A DNA stretch of 64,000 nt. It comes from G963667675 sp964291545 (GTDB taxonomy: Bacteria > Chloroflexota > Dehalococcoidia > Lucifugimonadales > UBA3495). The position numbers and the translations under genes are program-made. Below, one piece after another: positions 9,033 to 17,074 of the stretch (the stretch's first letter is position 1; each line of letters starts with the position of its first letter). The DNA lies in assembly GCA_964291545.2 (NCBI GenBank), contig OZ219861.1, positions 806,001 through 870,000 of the forward strand, read 5' to 3'. The notes beneath the pieces were generated by a model, which saw only the letters and a program-made list of their open reading frames with translations, ran no database searches and had not been told where the DNA came from.

Positions 9033-9061
9033 ATGATAGCCCGACGCCGGTAGCGGCGCAA
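9033..9061 (-). promoter_or_regulatory. Promoter of the gcv operon
   Basis: On the minus strand TTGCGC (9061-9056) and TATCAT (9038-9033) are separated by exactly 17 bases, about 60 bases before the gcvT start codon. The pair fits a sigma-70 consensus reasonably (four of six at -35, five of six at -10). It is back to back with the TATAAT of the divergent PPOX gene at 9106-9111. Confidence 0.6.
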
Positions 9062-9105
9062 GGCGGCCGCGGGCTTTTCCAGGGGCCCGGAAGCCCCACG
9101 GATGC

Positions 9106-9111
9106 TATAAT
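9106..9111 (+). promoter_or_regulatory. -10 box (TATAAT) for the PPOX pair
   Basis: Perfect TATAAT preceded by GC and followed by CCGC, a context repeated before several genes here (mazG, prs). No recognisable -35 lies 16-18 bases upstream. It would give a leader of about 40 bases to the ATG at 9157. Confidence 0.6.
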
Positions 9112-9156
9112 CCGCGCCTCTGCACACACGTTTTTTCCCGGCATAGGAGGCAGGCC

Positions 9157-9678
9157 ATGGAAAACGAAATGACCACCCAGGACATGTGGGACTTCTTGGA
9201 AAAGGGGGCCCACGTAGCCCACATCGGCACGACTCGCGCCGACGGCCGGCCCCACGTGACGCCGGTGTCATTCGGGGCCTGGGACGGGAAGGTCTACGCC
9301 GTGCTGGTCGGCGGCTCGATAAAGGTCAAGAACCTACGCCGGGACCCCAGGGTCTATATTTCCGTCGCCACCGACGAGCGCCCCTATCAGTTCGTGCTGG
9401 TGGAGGGGAAAGCGAAGATTACCGAGGACGGCCTGGAGCAGGTGTTGGAGCGCATTCTTACCGGCTACGTCGGGCCGGAGCGGGGGCGGGCCCTTTGCCG
9501 GGAGTCGATGGGCCGGCTGCCCCATCTGCTGGTGATGGAGGTGGAGCCGGACAAGATGCTATCCCACTACGAAGCCCCGTTTGCCACGCTGCGGGGCCGG
9601 TCCATAGTGACCGAAGGGCGGCAGTTCGGCCAGCCTTGGCTGTCGGCAGACCCAGACGAGGAGGACGGCAATGGCTGA
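9157..9678 (+). CDS. PPOX-class F420/flavin-dependent oxidoreductase, first of a tandem pair
   Basis: Split-barrel oxidoreductase of 173 residues. Residues 15-50 carry HVAHIGTTRADGRPHVTPVSF, the classic opening of F420-dependent PPOX proteins, followed by VKNLRRDPRVYISV and RPYQFVLVEGKAKI. The C-terminal 35 residues are an extra tail rich in charged residues not needed for the fold. The ATG has an AGGAGGCAGG ribosome site. The next gene is a shorter paralogue that overlaps it by 8 bases, so they are translationally coupled and may form a heterodimer or simply be a tandem duplication. Substrate unknown. Confidence 0.83.
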   Translation: MENEMTTQDMWDFLEKGAHVAHIGTTRADGRPHVTPVSFGAWDGKVYAVLVGGSIKVKNLRRDPRVYISVATDERPYQFVLVEGKAKITEDGLEQVLERILTGYVGPERGRALCRESMGRLPHLLVMEVEPDKMLSHYEAPFATLRGRSIVTEGRQFGQPWLSADPDEEDGNG

Positions 9679-10093
9679 CATGACCCAGCAGGAAATAGCG
9701 GACTTTCTGGCCGAGAGCCACGTGGCCCACATTGCCACGGTAAGGCCCGACGGCCGGCCCCACCTGACGCCGATTTCATATATCGCAGAATTGGAGAACG
9801 GGGGCAAGGCCTACGTGATGGCCCCTGAAAACACCGTGAAGTTCCAGAACATCCGCCGCAACCCCAAGGTGTCCCTTTCGGTCGCCAACGACCAGCGGCC
9901 CTTCGACTATGTGCTGCTGGAGGGAGAGGGAAGGCTTACCCAGGACAACATGGCTGACGTGCTGGAGCGGATGTGCCTTCGTTACTACCCGGAAAGGGGC
10001 ACGGCCTGGGCCCAAAAGCTGCTGGCCGCCGGGGGCCTGATTGTGCTGGAAGTGACCGTCAACAAGGTCCTCTCCAGGAAGGACGAGGACTAA
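9671..10093 (+). CDS. PPOX-class F420/flavin-dependent oxidoreductase, second of a tandem pair
   Basis: Paralogue of the preceding gene (140 residues): EIADFLAESHVAHIATVRPD, GRPHLTPISYIAE, VKFQNIRRNPKVSLSV and RPFDYVLLEGEGRL line up block by block. It lacks the C-terminal tail of its neighbour. The GAGGAGG ribosome site is inside the end of the upstream gene. Its stop TAA shares bases with the TAG of the convergent hydrolase (10090-10093). By family it binds F420 or FMN and carries out a two-electron reduction; no substrate can be named. Confidence 0.83.
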   Translation: MADMTQQEIADFLAESHVAHIATVRPDGRPHLTPISYIAELENGGKAYVMAPENTVKFQNIRRNPKVSLSVANDQRPFDYVLLEGEGRLTQDNMADVLERMCLRYYPERGTAWAQKLLAAGGLIVLEVTVNKVLSRKDED

Positions 10094-10782
10094 GTCTTTC
10101 CAGACTCCAACGGCGGGAGCGCCGCCGCCAGCCAGGACTTCAGGTCGTCGATGACCTCGGGCCGGATCTCGTGGGCCATGTCGTATTCGTGGTACTCGGG
10201 GCTGTAGCCCGCGTCTGCCAGGAACCGCCACGCCTGGACGCCGGTGTCCAGGGGCACCATGGAGTCGTAACGGCCGTGGGCTATGAATATGGCCTGGCTG
10301 CGGTCACCGGGAAGCCGGGGCTCCAACTCTTCCGGTCCGGGGAACGTTGCGCTGAGGGCCGCCAGGCCGGCAAACATCTCCGGCCGCTGCAGCCCGCAGC
10401 GATAGGTCATGCCCCCGCCCTGGGAGAACCCCAGCAGCACGGCCAGCCCCGGCTCAACTTGGAATTCCTGCAGGACCTCGTCGAAGAACTTTCCCAGCAG
10501 GCGCTCCGCGTCGGCCACCTGTTCCGGCGTCGACTGGCCCCGGGGAGGCATCCAGCCGAAGCCGACCTGGCCGAACCCCAGGTCGAAGGCTATGGGCGCA
10601 TTGGGACAGGCGTAGACGTAGCCGGTGGAGTTTATTGCGGGGGCCAGCCCGGCCAGGTCTGCCATGTTGGATCCAAAGCCGTGCAGCATGACGACCAGGG
10701 GATAGCGCAAATCAGGGTCGTAGCCATCGGGGAGCACGGTCAGGTATTTCAGGCCCTTGCCCTGGCGCACCTCGCTTTGCAT
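10090..10782 (-). CDS. Alpha/beta hydrolase, phospholipase/carboxylesterase (dienelactone hydrolase-like)
   Basis: Cytoplasmic serine hydrolase of 230 residues. The nucleophile elbow is GFSQGG (Ser at about residue 140), preceded by the oxyanion strand VVMLHGFGSN, with a C-terminal histidine in DMAHEI and an acidic residue near HGRYDSMVP. This is the pattern of the AB_hydrolase_2 carboxylesterase group. It follows ctaB by 10 bases in the ctaA-ctaB direction, so it is probably co-transcribed with heme A synthesis, although a functional link is not obvious. Substrate unknown. Confidence 0.85.
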   Translation of the reverse strand: MQSEVRQGKGLKYLTVLPDGYDPDLRYPLVVMLHGFGSNMADLAGLAPAINSTGYVYACPNAPIAFDLGFGQVGFGWMPPRGQSTPEQVADAERLLGKFFDEVLQEFQVEPGLAVLLGFSQGGGMTYRCGLQRPEMFAGLAALSATFPGPEELEPRLPGDRSQAIFIAHGRYDSMVPLDTGVQAWRFLADAGYSPEYHEYDMAHEIRPEVIDDLKSWLAAALPPLESGKT

Positions 10783-10792
10783 GGCCGGACCG

Positions 10793-11713
10793 CTAGCCCA
10801 GGGCGAGGGCGTTGTCCACCGCCATCGCCGCGAACAGCAGGGCCAGGTACAGCAGGGAGTAGAGGTAGAGACTCCGGGCCTGGAAGGTCTCCGGCTTAAT
10901 TTTCAATTGCAGGGCCATGGCGATGAAGACCGCGCCCAGCGCCGCCGCCGACCCCAGGTACACCCACCCTGCCTCCGGCGTCGCCGCGAGCAGCAGGGAC
11001 AGGGCCACCAGCACCACCGAGTAGACCAGGATCTGGGACACGGTTTGCGCCCGGCCTGCGACTACGGGCAGCATGGGAATGCGGGCCTCTTCGTAGTCCT
11101 TTTGAATCAGCAGGGCCAAAGCCCAGAAGTGGGGAGGGGTCCAGAAAAAGACGATGCAGAACAGGTACAGGGCGGGCAGGTCCAGGCCCCCGGTGACCGC
11201 CGCCCAGCCTACGACGGGGGGGATGGACCCCGCAGCGCCGCCGATGACTATATTCTGGGGCGAGCTGCGCTTCAGCCACCCGGTGTATACCAGCACGTAG
11301 AACAGCGTCGCCGACAGGGTCAGGCCGGCCGCCAACAGGTTGACCCAGGTGGCCAGGATTCCAAAGGCCGCCGCGTTAAGCAGGATGCCGAATACGAGAG
11401 CCCGTATGGGGGGAATCCGCCGACCCGGGACGGGCCGCCGCCGGGTGCGGGACATAACCTCGTCGATGTCCCGGTCCAGGTAGTGGTTGAGGGCGTTGGC
11501 GCCGCCCGCTCCCAACGCTCCGCCGGCGCAGACCAGCAGCACGGTGGCGACGGCGGGACTGCCGTTGGCCGCCAGGAACATGCCGCCGATAGCAGTGACC
11601 AGCAGCAGCAGGATTATGGGCGGCTTGGTCAGGGCCAGGTAATCGGCGAATACCCGGAATGACCATGACGGCCTGGCAAGACGCGGGCGGGCCGTACGAA
11701 TCTGGTCAAGCAT
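10793..11713 (-). CDS. ctaB: Protoheme IX farnesyltransferase (heme O synthase)
   Basis: UbiA-family membrane prenyltransferase that adds farnesyl to heme B to make heme O, the precursor of heme A. The 306-residue length and the motif NALNHYLDRDIDEVMSRT (residues 73-90, aspartates binding Mg-pyrophosphate) are diagnostic. About nine hydrophobic helices follow. The ATG lies inside the last codons of ctaA (8-base overlap), so the two are coupled. Together they imply a heme-copper cytochrome oxidase elsewhere in the genome and hence aerobic respiration. Confidence 0.94.
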   Translation of the reverse strand: MLDQIRTARPRLARPSWSFRVFADYLALTKPPIILLLLVTAIGGMFLAANGSPAVATVLLVCAGGALGAGGANALNHYLDRDIDEVMSRTRRRPVPGRRIPPIRALVFGILLNAAAFGILATWVNLLAAGLTLSATLFYVLVYTGWLKRSSPQNIVIGGAAGSIPPVVGWAAVTGGLDLPALYLFCIVFFWTPPHFWALALLIQKDYEEARIPMLPVVAGRAQTVSQILVYSVVLVALSLLLAATPEAGWVYLGSAAALGAVFIAMALQLKIKPETFQARSLYLYSLLYLALLFAAMAVDNALALG

Positions 11714-12656
11714 TGGCCGGCTCCACGTCCGGGACTCTTTGGCTGGTGAAGTTCACGGCTGCAAGCCACACGGCCATGCCCCACACCGCGGTGGCCACCG
11801 CCTGGTGCAGCCCGCGCATGTCCGTCGGGAAGTCCATCCACACCGCGCCGGCGCCTACGAATACCTCAATTACGAACAGCGTCACTATCGCCATACTCAC
11901 GCGACGGACCGGTTTGGGCCTGTGCCTTCCCCTGATGGCCAGGTGCAGGACGTAAATGGCGAACAACCCGATGATGAGCGCCACAAACCGGTGGGCCATG
12001 TGTATTACCTGGAGCTTTCCGCCGGGGAGATGGTCGCTGTCCAGGCAGTGGGGCCAGTCCAGGCAGGCCCCCGTGGCTCCAGAGGTGCTGACGTAGGAGC
12101 CGGAAATGAGCAACAGGTATATCCCGACCATTGCCGCCAGCATCAGGGCGGGAAACCGGTCCGGTCGGCCGTCGGGCAAAGTGCCCGGGGAAAAATGTAG
12201 TGCTCCCCGGCTGGCGACTACCCAGATCAGCACCAGGCAGGCCAGCAAGGCTTCCCCCAGGGCCAGGTGGGCGGTAACCAGCGCGCCCGGCAGTTCGTTG
12301 ATTACGGTTATCCCGCCCAGAACGGCCTGCGCCACCAGCATGACCAGGGCCACGGTGGCCGGGATTACCAGCCAGGGCACGCGGCGGTACAGTATCCAGG
12401 CGCCGATAACCGTGGCCAGCACCAGCGGCCCGACCAGGAAGGAAGCGACAACGCGGTGGCTCCACTCGATGATGGCGGTGGACTCCGCCGGAGGCAGGAC
12501 GCCGCCGTGGCAGAGGGGCCAGTCGGGACAGCCCAGCCCTGAGCCGGTCACCCGCACCACCGCGCCCAGCACCACCAGTGCAAAAGTGCACAGCACCGAG
12601 GCCAGGGCCAGCCGCCGGAACCACGGCGCGATTCCGCTAGCGCCGCTTAGCGCCAT
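11706..12656 (-). CDS. ctaA: Heme A synthase (COX15/CtaA family)
   Basis: Integral membrane monooxygenase that converts heme O to heme A. The 316-residue protein has eight predicted helices; the first half carries GAVVRVTGSGLGCPDWPLC (conserved cysteine near the P-side) and IEWSHRVVAS (heme-ligand histidine), the second half the matching TGACLDWPHC and IHMAHRFVAL. This internal duplication is typical of CtaA. Shine-Dalgarno GAGGGT precedes the ATG. First gene of ctaA-ctaB-hydrolase; a perfect palindrome lies 37 bases upstream (12693-12706). Confidence 0.94.
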   Translation of the reverse strand: MALSGASGIAPWFRRLALASVLCTFALVVLGAVVRVTGSGLGCPDWPLCHGGVLPPAESTAIIEWSHRVVASFLVGPLVLATVIGAWILYRRVPWLVIPATVALVMLVAQAVLGGITVINELPGALVTAHLALGEALLACLVLIWVVASRGALHFSPGTLPDGRPDRFPALMLAAMVGIYLLLISGSYVSTSGATGACLDWPHCLDSDHLPGGKLQVIHMAHRFVALIIGLFAIYVLHLAIRGRHRPKPVRRVSMAIVTLFVIEVFVGAGAVWMDFPTDMRGLHQAVATAVWGMAVWLAAVNFTSQRVPDVEPANA

Positions 12657-12692
12657 TCGACCCTCATGCTCCCAGCCGAGGGACTAGGAGCG

Positions 12693-12758
12693 AACTCGCG
12701 CGAGTTAGGGCTGAAGGACACAGCGTTGAGTTTAATCACCGGGTTATTCTTTGAACAA
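12693..12758 (-). promoter_or_regulatory. Palindrome and weak promoter upstream of ctaA
   Basis: AACTCGCGCGAGTT at 12693-12706 is a perfect 14-base palindrome 37 bases before the ctaA start. On the minus strand TTGTTC (12758-12753) and TTAAAC (12735-12730), 17 bases apart, form a weak candidate promoter just upstream, so the palindrome would fall near +20. It could be an operator for heme or oxygen control. The CpG-rich core could also be chance. Confidence 0.35.
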
Positions 12759-13051
12759 TTAAGGGACGATTCGGCCCCGGAGCCCAAGGCTTCCGGGCGC
12801 GACTTAGACAGTGATTGTGGGCCGGACGACGGCCGCGGCAACATCAGCAAGGTGATTCCAGTTTAGGTATCGGCTTTCCGGCCTGTCAAGAGAGGCGCGG
12901 GAGTGACACAACGCCACTTACTTGATGAAAGGGAAGCGGAGACTTGCTTCAACTACGCCCAAGCTGAGACGCTATCGAAAATTGGAGATGTGGTATATTA
13001 CGGCAACCAAGTTTCCAGTGACCGCAGACAGGGAAGGATTGGGAGGCACGG
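12759..13051. other. Non-coding stretch between ctaA and the toxin-antitoxin-like pair
   Basis: Divergent intergenic DNA with lower GC than its surroundings. On the plus strand a TATATT (12994-12999) about 50 bases before the next ATG could be a -10 box, without a clear -35. Open frames here (for example 12903-13184) resemble nothing and overlap the better supported gene at 13052. Confidence 0.4.
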
Positions 13052-13312
13052 ATGGCAACGCGGGAGAGCAAAGCGGCAAGAGACAACCGGACGGCCTCGC
13101 TCCCGGTGGCGCCCCCTACTACTCAGCCGGACGATGAATCTTGGCTCCGGAAGGCCTACGGTGTTAGCTCGATGGCTGAGTTGAAAGAACGGTTTGGCGT
13201 GGATGAAGTCCCCGGGGCCACAGAGGAAGAAGTCGCGCGGGCGTCGGCGTCCGCCGACGCCAAGGGCTGGATACCGCTGGAAACGGCGAAGCGGGAGCTT
13301 GGCCTGGACTGA
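13052..13312 (+). CDS. Antitoxin-like small protein
   Basis: Protein of 86 residues with a polar, low-complexity N-terminus and a C-terminal segment DAKGWIPLETAKRELGLD that resembles the tail of RelB/Phd-type antitoxins, in which a helix of the form W-x-P-x-E-x-x-K-x-x-L-G-L wraps the toxin. The GGGAGG ribosome site is 5 bases before the ATG. Its TGA is immediately followed by the ATG of the next gene, the layout expected of a type II toxin-antitoxin operon. I cannot recognise a specific DNA-binding domain in the first 50 residues, so the assignment is tentative. Confidence 0.5.
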   Translation: MATRESKAARDNRTASLPVAPPTTQPDDESWLRKAYGVSSMAELKERFGVDEVPGATEEEVARASASADAKGWIPLETAKRELGLD

Positions 13313-13576
13313 ATGGCCGTCTCCCTCTCGTACCGCGCGTTGGAATCGCTCCAGACCTTACCTCAGGACACACAGAGCGCGATCCTAGAAACCGCTTCCT
13401 GGCTGGCCGCAGAGCAACGCCCCGGATTCCTGGATTATCGTGTGGTGCCGTACACGATGAAGCCGCTGGCAGGCTACATCTTTCGGAGCGAAAGGTACTG
13501 GATCATCTATACGCTGGACCAAAGCAAACTCCAGGTGTTCAACGCCGGAGACGCAAACACGGAGCCTTCTCTCTGA
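13313..13576 (+). CDS. RelE/ParE-like small protein (candidate toxin)
   Basis: Protein of 87 residues. The pattern of an N-terminal helical pair (YRALESLQTLPQDTQSAIL), a middle strand, then GYIFRSERYWIIYTLDQ and a C-terminal strand resembles the ParE/RelE fold, whose members cleave mRNA at the ribosome or poison gyrase. The usual conserved arginine in the Y-R-V-x-Y segment is only loosely matched (FRSERYWIIY). It starts directly at the stop of the antitoxin-like gene. Without a structural search the family assignment stays a hypothesis. Confidence 0.5.
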   Translation: MAVSLSYRALESLQTLPQDTQSAILETASWLAAEQRPGFLDYRVVPYTMKPLAGYIFRSERYWIIYTLDQSKLQVFNAGDANTEPSL

Positions 13577-13760
13577 CTCTCTGACCTGTATTTGCCGGAC
13601 CATTCAGAACACGCCGCTCCCTCTTTTACTCTTCTGTAAGCCTACTTGAAGACCAGCCCCAGCCCCAGCCGTTTCATTGCCCTATTGGGGCAAACTGACC
13701 TGTTCGTCGACGCTCCTTCCCTGTGCCCCCGCTCTTTGTGATAAAATGCTCAATGCTGTC

Positions 13761-14684
13761 ATGGAGGAAGCGGTCCAGGTAGAGGGCCTGGTCAAACGGT
13801 TCGGTCCTGTGACCGCAGTTGACGGGGTATCCTTCGCCGTCAAACGCGGCGAGATTTTCGGCATCCTGGGCCCCAACGGCGCCGGGAAGACCACCACTTT
13901 GGAGATCATCGAAGGGCTGCAAAAGCCCGACCAGGGCAACGTCACCGTGCTGGGGATGGACATCCTCGCCAAGCCCGCCCAGGTCAAGGCCAGAATCGGC
14001 GTTCAACTCCAGTCCTCCGCCTACCACGACTACCTCACCCTCAAGGAAATCCTCGCCCTCTTCGGGAGCTTCTACCCCCAGCGGCTGGCCCCCGGCGACC
14101 TGCTGGAACAGGTGGGGCTGTCGGACAGGGCCAATAGCCGGGTCAACCAGCTGTCCGGCGGGCAGAAACAGCGCTTCACCGTTGCCGCCAGCCTGGTGAA
14201 CTCGCCGGAGCTGGTAATCCTGGACGAGCCCACCACCGGGCTGGACCCCCAGGCGCGGCGCAATCTCTGGGAGCTGGTGCGCGGCATCCACGGCCGGGGA
14301 GTCACCGTGGTGTTGACCACCCACTACATGGAGGAGGCGGCAGAACTGTGCGACCGGCTGGCCATCATGGACCGTGGACGGCTGGTGGCCGTCGACGCTC
14401 CCAAGAAACTGGTCAGCCAGTTGCAGGCAACCTACACGGTGAAGCTGGTGGTGGCCAGCCCCCTGACCGACGCTCAATTGGCTTTGCTAAACGGCGACGG
14501 CGAAGTGGTCCATCTGACCGAGAAGAACAGCTACCTGCTCAGGCTGCGAAACACGCCCAAGGCGCTGGGGGCCATGCTGGATGAACTGGCCCGCAGCGAC
14601 ATCAGCCTGGACCACCTGGAAGTTACGCCGGTGACCCTGGAAGACGTGTTCCTGGAACTCACCGGCAACGAGCTTAGGGACTGA
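13761..14684 (+). CDS. ABC-2 exporter ATP-binding protein
   Basis: ATPase of an ABC-2 type efflux system (drug, antibiotic or lipid export) with the permease that follows two bases later. Walker A GPNGAGKTT is about 37 residues in, the signature is LSGGQKQRF and Walker B LVILDEPTTGLD; the C-terminal 80 residues form the extra domain common in CcmA/DrrA-like ATPases. The frame is open upstream to 13677, but a GATAAA/TAAAAT -10-like sequence at 13740-13747 overlaps ATG 13746, so I take the ATG at 13761 (MEEAVQVEGL), giving 307 residues and an almost leaderless mRNA. No Shine-Dalgarno is present. Confidence 0.9.
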   Translation: MEEAVQVEGLVKRFGPVTAVDGVSFAVKRGEIFGILGPNGAGKTTTLEIIEGLQKPDQGNVTVLGMDILAKPAQVKARIGVQLQSSAYHDYLTLKEILALFGSFYPQRLAPGDLLEQVGLSDRANSRVNQLSGGQKQRFTVAASLVNSPELVILDEPTTGLDPQARRNLWELVRGIHGRGVTVVLTTHYMEEAAELCDRLAIMDRGRLVAVDAPKKLVSQLQATYTVKLVVASPLTDAQLALLNGDGEVVHLTEKNSYLLRLRNTPKALGAMLDELARSDISLDHLEVTPVTLEDVFLELTGNELRD

Positions 14685-14686
14685 CC

Positions 14687-15763
14687 ATGCTGGCCCTGAC
14701 CATCGCCAACGTCAAGATGCTGGCCCGGAATCGCCAGGCCGCGTTCTGGGCGCTGTTCTTTCCCCTGCTGCTGGTGTTGGTCTTCGGGCTGATAGACGTC
14801 CGCGGCGTCGGGTCGGGTAGCCTGTACGTCGTGGACCAGGCCGGCGCCGCGGAGTCCCGGCGGCTTGCGGAGAGCCTGGCCGCGGTGGAACTGCTGGAGT
14901 TGGAGTCCGGCCCTTATTCCGAGGCCGAGGCGCGCCAGCGGGTAGACGACGGAGACCTGGACTACCTGGTAGTCATTCCCCGCGGCTTTGCCCAGGCGGA
15001 GCGCGAGTCACCCGCGGCGGTCGCGCTGATATACCAGTCCCGGAACGCAGAACGCAACCAGTTGGTGGACGGCGTGGTCCGCAGCCGGGTGGCCGAGGCC
15101 CGGGAGGGCCTGCCCCAAGCCCCCCTGTCCCAACTGGTGAATTCTGAGGTGATACAAGTCCCCGACGTGGACTACTTCGACCACGTGCTCATGGGGTTGA
15201 TCGGCCTGGGGGTGATGGCCAACTCGATTATCTCCATAGCCGTCCGGGTGAGCACCTACCGCAACCAGGCCATCCTGAAACGGCTGCTGGTCACGCCGCT
15301 GCCCATCTGGAAATACTTCGTGGGAGAGGTCGCCGCCCACCTGGCAGTGGCCGCGGTTCAGGTGGCCATCATCATGCTGGTGGGAGTCTTCGTCTTCGGA
15401 GCGAACATCCACGGCAACGTTGCCTGGATATTCCTCATCGCGCTGCTGGGCAGCCTGGTCTTCCTGAACATCGGGTTCATCCTGTCGGCCTGGGCCAACA
15501 GCCCGGCGGCGGCTTCTGGGATGGGCAACGCCATCGCCCTTCCAATGATGTTCTTCGGGGGCGCCTTCTTCTCCACCGCCAGCCTGCCCTGGGTCCTGCC
15601 CTACGCCGCCCAGGTCCTGCCCCTGACGCCCATGCTGGACGCCCTGCGGGAGGTGGCCATCGACAGCGGCCAGTTGTGGGACGTCTGGCCCCAGTTGGGA
15701 ATCCTGGGCCTGTGGACCCTGTTCACCGCGGCCATAGCGGGCAGGGTCTTCAAATTTGGCTGA
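14687..15763 (+). CDS. ABC-2 type transporter permease
   Basis: Membrane component of the exporter encoded with the upstream ATPase. The 358-residue protein has an N-terminal helix (about 14-35), a large extracytoplasmic domain (about 40-160, rich in charged residues) and five to six C-terminal helices; the region VRVSTYRNQAILKRLLVTPL is the conserved coupling segment of ABC-2 permeases of the YhgE/DrrB-like type. The helix VFLNIGFILSAWANSPAAA carries the other ABC-2 signature. Substrate unknown; lipids, antimicrobials or polysaccharides are possible. Confidence 0.9.
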   Translation: MLALTIANVKMLARNRQAAFWALFFPLLLVLVFGLIDVRGVGSGSLYVVDQAGAAESRRLAESLAAVELLELESGPYSEAEARQRVDDGDLDYLVVIPRGFAQAERESPAAVALIYQSRNAERNQLVDGVVRSRVAEAREGLPQAPLSQLVNSEVIQVPDVDYFDHVLMGLIGLGVMANSIISIAVRVSTYRNQAILKRLLVTPLPIWKYFVGEVAAHLAVAAVQVAIIMLVGVFVFGANIHGNVAWIFLIALLGSLVFLNIGFILSAWANSPAAASGMGNAIALPMMFFGGAFFSTASLPWVLPYAAQVLPLTPMLDALREVAIDSGQLWDVWPQLGILGLWTLFTAAIAGRVFKFG

Positions 15764-15766
15764 CTT

Positions 15767-15781
15767 GAACCCCGGGGGTTC
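15767..15781. promoter_or_regulatory. Short GC-rich palindrome after the ABC exporter
   Basis: GAACCCC and GGGGTTC arms around a single G lie three bases after the permease stop and 12 bases before the next start. The loop is too short for an ideal terminator and no T-run follows; it may be a weak terminator or a protein-binding dyad. Confidence 0.3.
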
Positions 15782-15792
15782 GCCGGGCTAAG

Positions 15793-16128
15793 TTGAGGCT
15801 AGAAAACGCGGGAAAGAAAGCCACGGCCAGCCTGGGCCTAATCGCAGTCTTGGCCGCGGCGCTGGCTCTCACCTTGGCGGGTTGCTCAGGACAGCCCCGG
15901 GAGCAGGTGCGCGGGCACGTGGTCGACGTGGTGGTGCGCAATTTCACCGAGGTCGAGTCCCTCCGCATCCGGGACGACGCCGGGAAGATTTGGGACTTCA
16001 AGGGCGCTGAGGGCTTTATCGGATTCACCCCGTCCCACGTGAAAGAACATCAGCTTCAGGGATTGAGCGTACTGGTCTCTTATGTGCGAGAGGGAGACAC
16101 CCTGGTGGCGGTGCACCTGGCCGACTAG
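15793..16128 (+). CDS. Small lipoprotein of unknown function
   Basis: Predicted lipoprotein of 111 residues. An N-terminal basic stretch and hydrophobic core end in a lipobox LTLAGC (Cys31), so it should be exported and lipid-anchored. The mature part is a small beta-rich domain with alternating hydrophobic residues, perhaps an OB-like barrel (VRGHVVDVVVRNFTEVESLRI). The start is a TTG at 15793; no good ribosome site is visible, and the gene may ride on the exporter transcript. Its TAG overlaps the TAG of the convergent gene through a shared CTAG. I do not recognise a named family. Confidence 0.65.
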   Translation: MRLENAGKKATASLGLIAVLAAALALTLAGCSGQPREQVRGHVVDVVVRNFTEVESLRIRDDAGKIWDFKGAEGFIGFTPSHVKEHQLQGLSVLVSYVREGDTLVAVHLAD

Positions 16129-17072
16129 CCTTCCACCACGTCCTTCAGGCTCTCTTCCAGCTCCTCGAAAGTAACGAACCCCTCGAACTTGGCGCGGACT
16201 ATGCCCGCGCCGTCCACGATGAAGGTCCAGGGCTCGGTGGGCAGGCCCCATTCGGCCACGGCTTCGACCAGTTCACCAAGGGCCTGGCTCTCTCCGATCA
16301 GATGGGGGTCCTTGTACACCTCGACGTGGATGAAGTTGGCCCGCGCCGACCAGCGGTCGTTCAACTCCGAGAGCACCGCTACCTGGGGCCCGCAGGTGGC
16401 CGTGGAGCAAAAGGCCGGCGTCGCAAACACCACCACCAGCGGCCTGCCGTCGCCCAGGGTCTCGTGGACCGAGAGGCGGTAGAGGTCAGCGTCCGGCTGC
16501 GGTGAACTGGTGATGGTCCCCAGGTCGTCCACCTCGTCCCCCGTGGGGGTTACGCTGGCGGGGGCCTGGTCGCCGATGGCCGGGGTGGACGTTTCCGGCC
16601 TGACCTGGATGTAGGCCGTAGCGGTGACGGCATCTCCCCCGGACCCGGCGGCGTCAACCTGCAGTTCCCAGTACCCGGCCTGGTCGAACTCCAGGGTAGT
16701 AGCGAAGACACCCTGCCGACCTATCGGCCACTGTCGAAATTCTGCCGCGGCGCTGTCCCGCAACTCGCCGGTGGCGTCACCGTCGGGCAGGTACAGGGCG
16801 CGGACCGGGATCTCGTCGGAGGACTGCACCTGGTTCCCTTGTTGGTCGATTAGCCCAAAGACTACGCGGTTGCTCCCCACGCCGTGGTCGGTGGTGCCGA
16901 CCACCAGGCTTAACTCCGGCGCGCCGGGCAGCGGCGCGGTGGTGGGGAAAGGCGTGCTCGTGGGCACGGGAGCGCCGGTGGGGGATGACGAGCAGGCAAC
17001 GGCCAGGACGCCAAGCAACAGCAAAGCCCCCAGCAGGACTATCGGCCGAGCGGCTCCCCAGAGTCTACGCAT
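16125..17072 (-). CDS. Lipoprotein with C-terminal thioredoxin/TlpA-like domain
   Basis: Secreted lipoprotein: hydrophobic leader and lipobox LAVAC (Cys27 from the ATG at 17072), then a Thr/Pro-rich linker (residues 30-50), a beta-sandwich-like middle domain (about 50-165) and a C-terminal redoxin-like domain (about 190-315). That domain has the pattern RPLVVVFATPAFCSTATCGPQ, as in SCO/peroxiredoxin-like folds, with a C-x4-C pair in place of CxxC. WTFIVDGAGIVRAKFEG is the usual central strand and hairpin. It may handle thiols or copper outside the membrane. It starts two bases after the MmgE/PrpD stop; an earlier ATG (17090) overlaps that gene. Confidence 0.72.
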   Translation of the reverse strand: MRRLWGAARPIVLLGALLLLGVLAVACSSSPTGAPVPTSTPFPTTAPLPGAPELSLVVGTTDHGVGSNRVVFGLIDQQGNQVQSSDEIPVRALYLPDGDATGELRDSAAAEFRQWPIGRQGVFATTLEFDQAGYWELQVDAAGSGGDAVTATAYIQVRPETSTPAIGDQAPASVTPTGDEVDDLGTITSSPQPDADLYRLSVHETLGDGRPLVVVFATPAFCSTATCGPQVAVLSELNDRWSARANFIHVEVYKDPHLIGESQALGELVEAVAEWGLPTEPWTFIVDGAGIVRAKFEGFVTFEELEESLKDVVEG

Positions 17073-17074
17073 GT

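Noticed and set aside
8974..9105. Glycine riboswitch before gcvT
   Set aside because: The leader after the likely promoter is only about 60 bases and shows no aptamer-like paired region.
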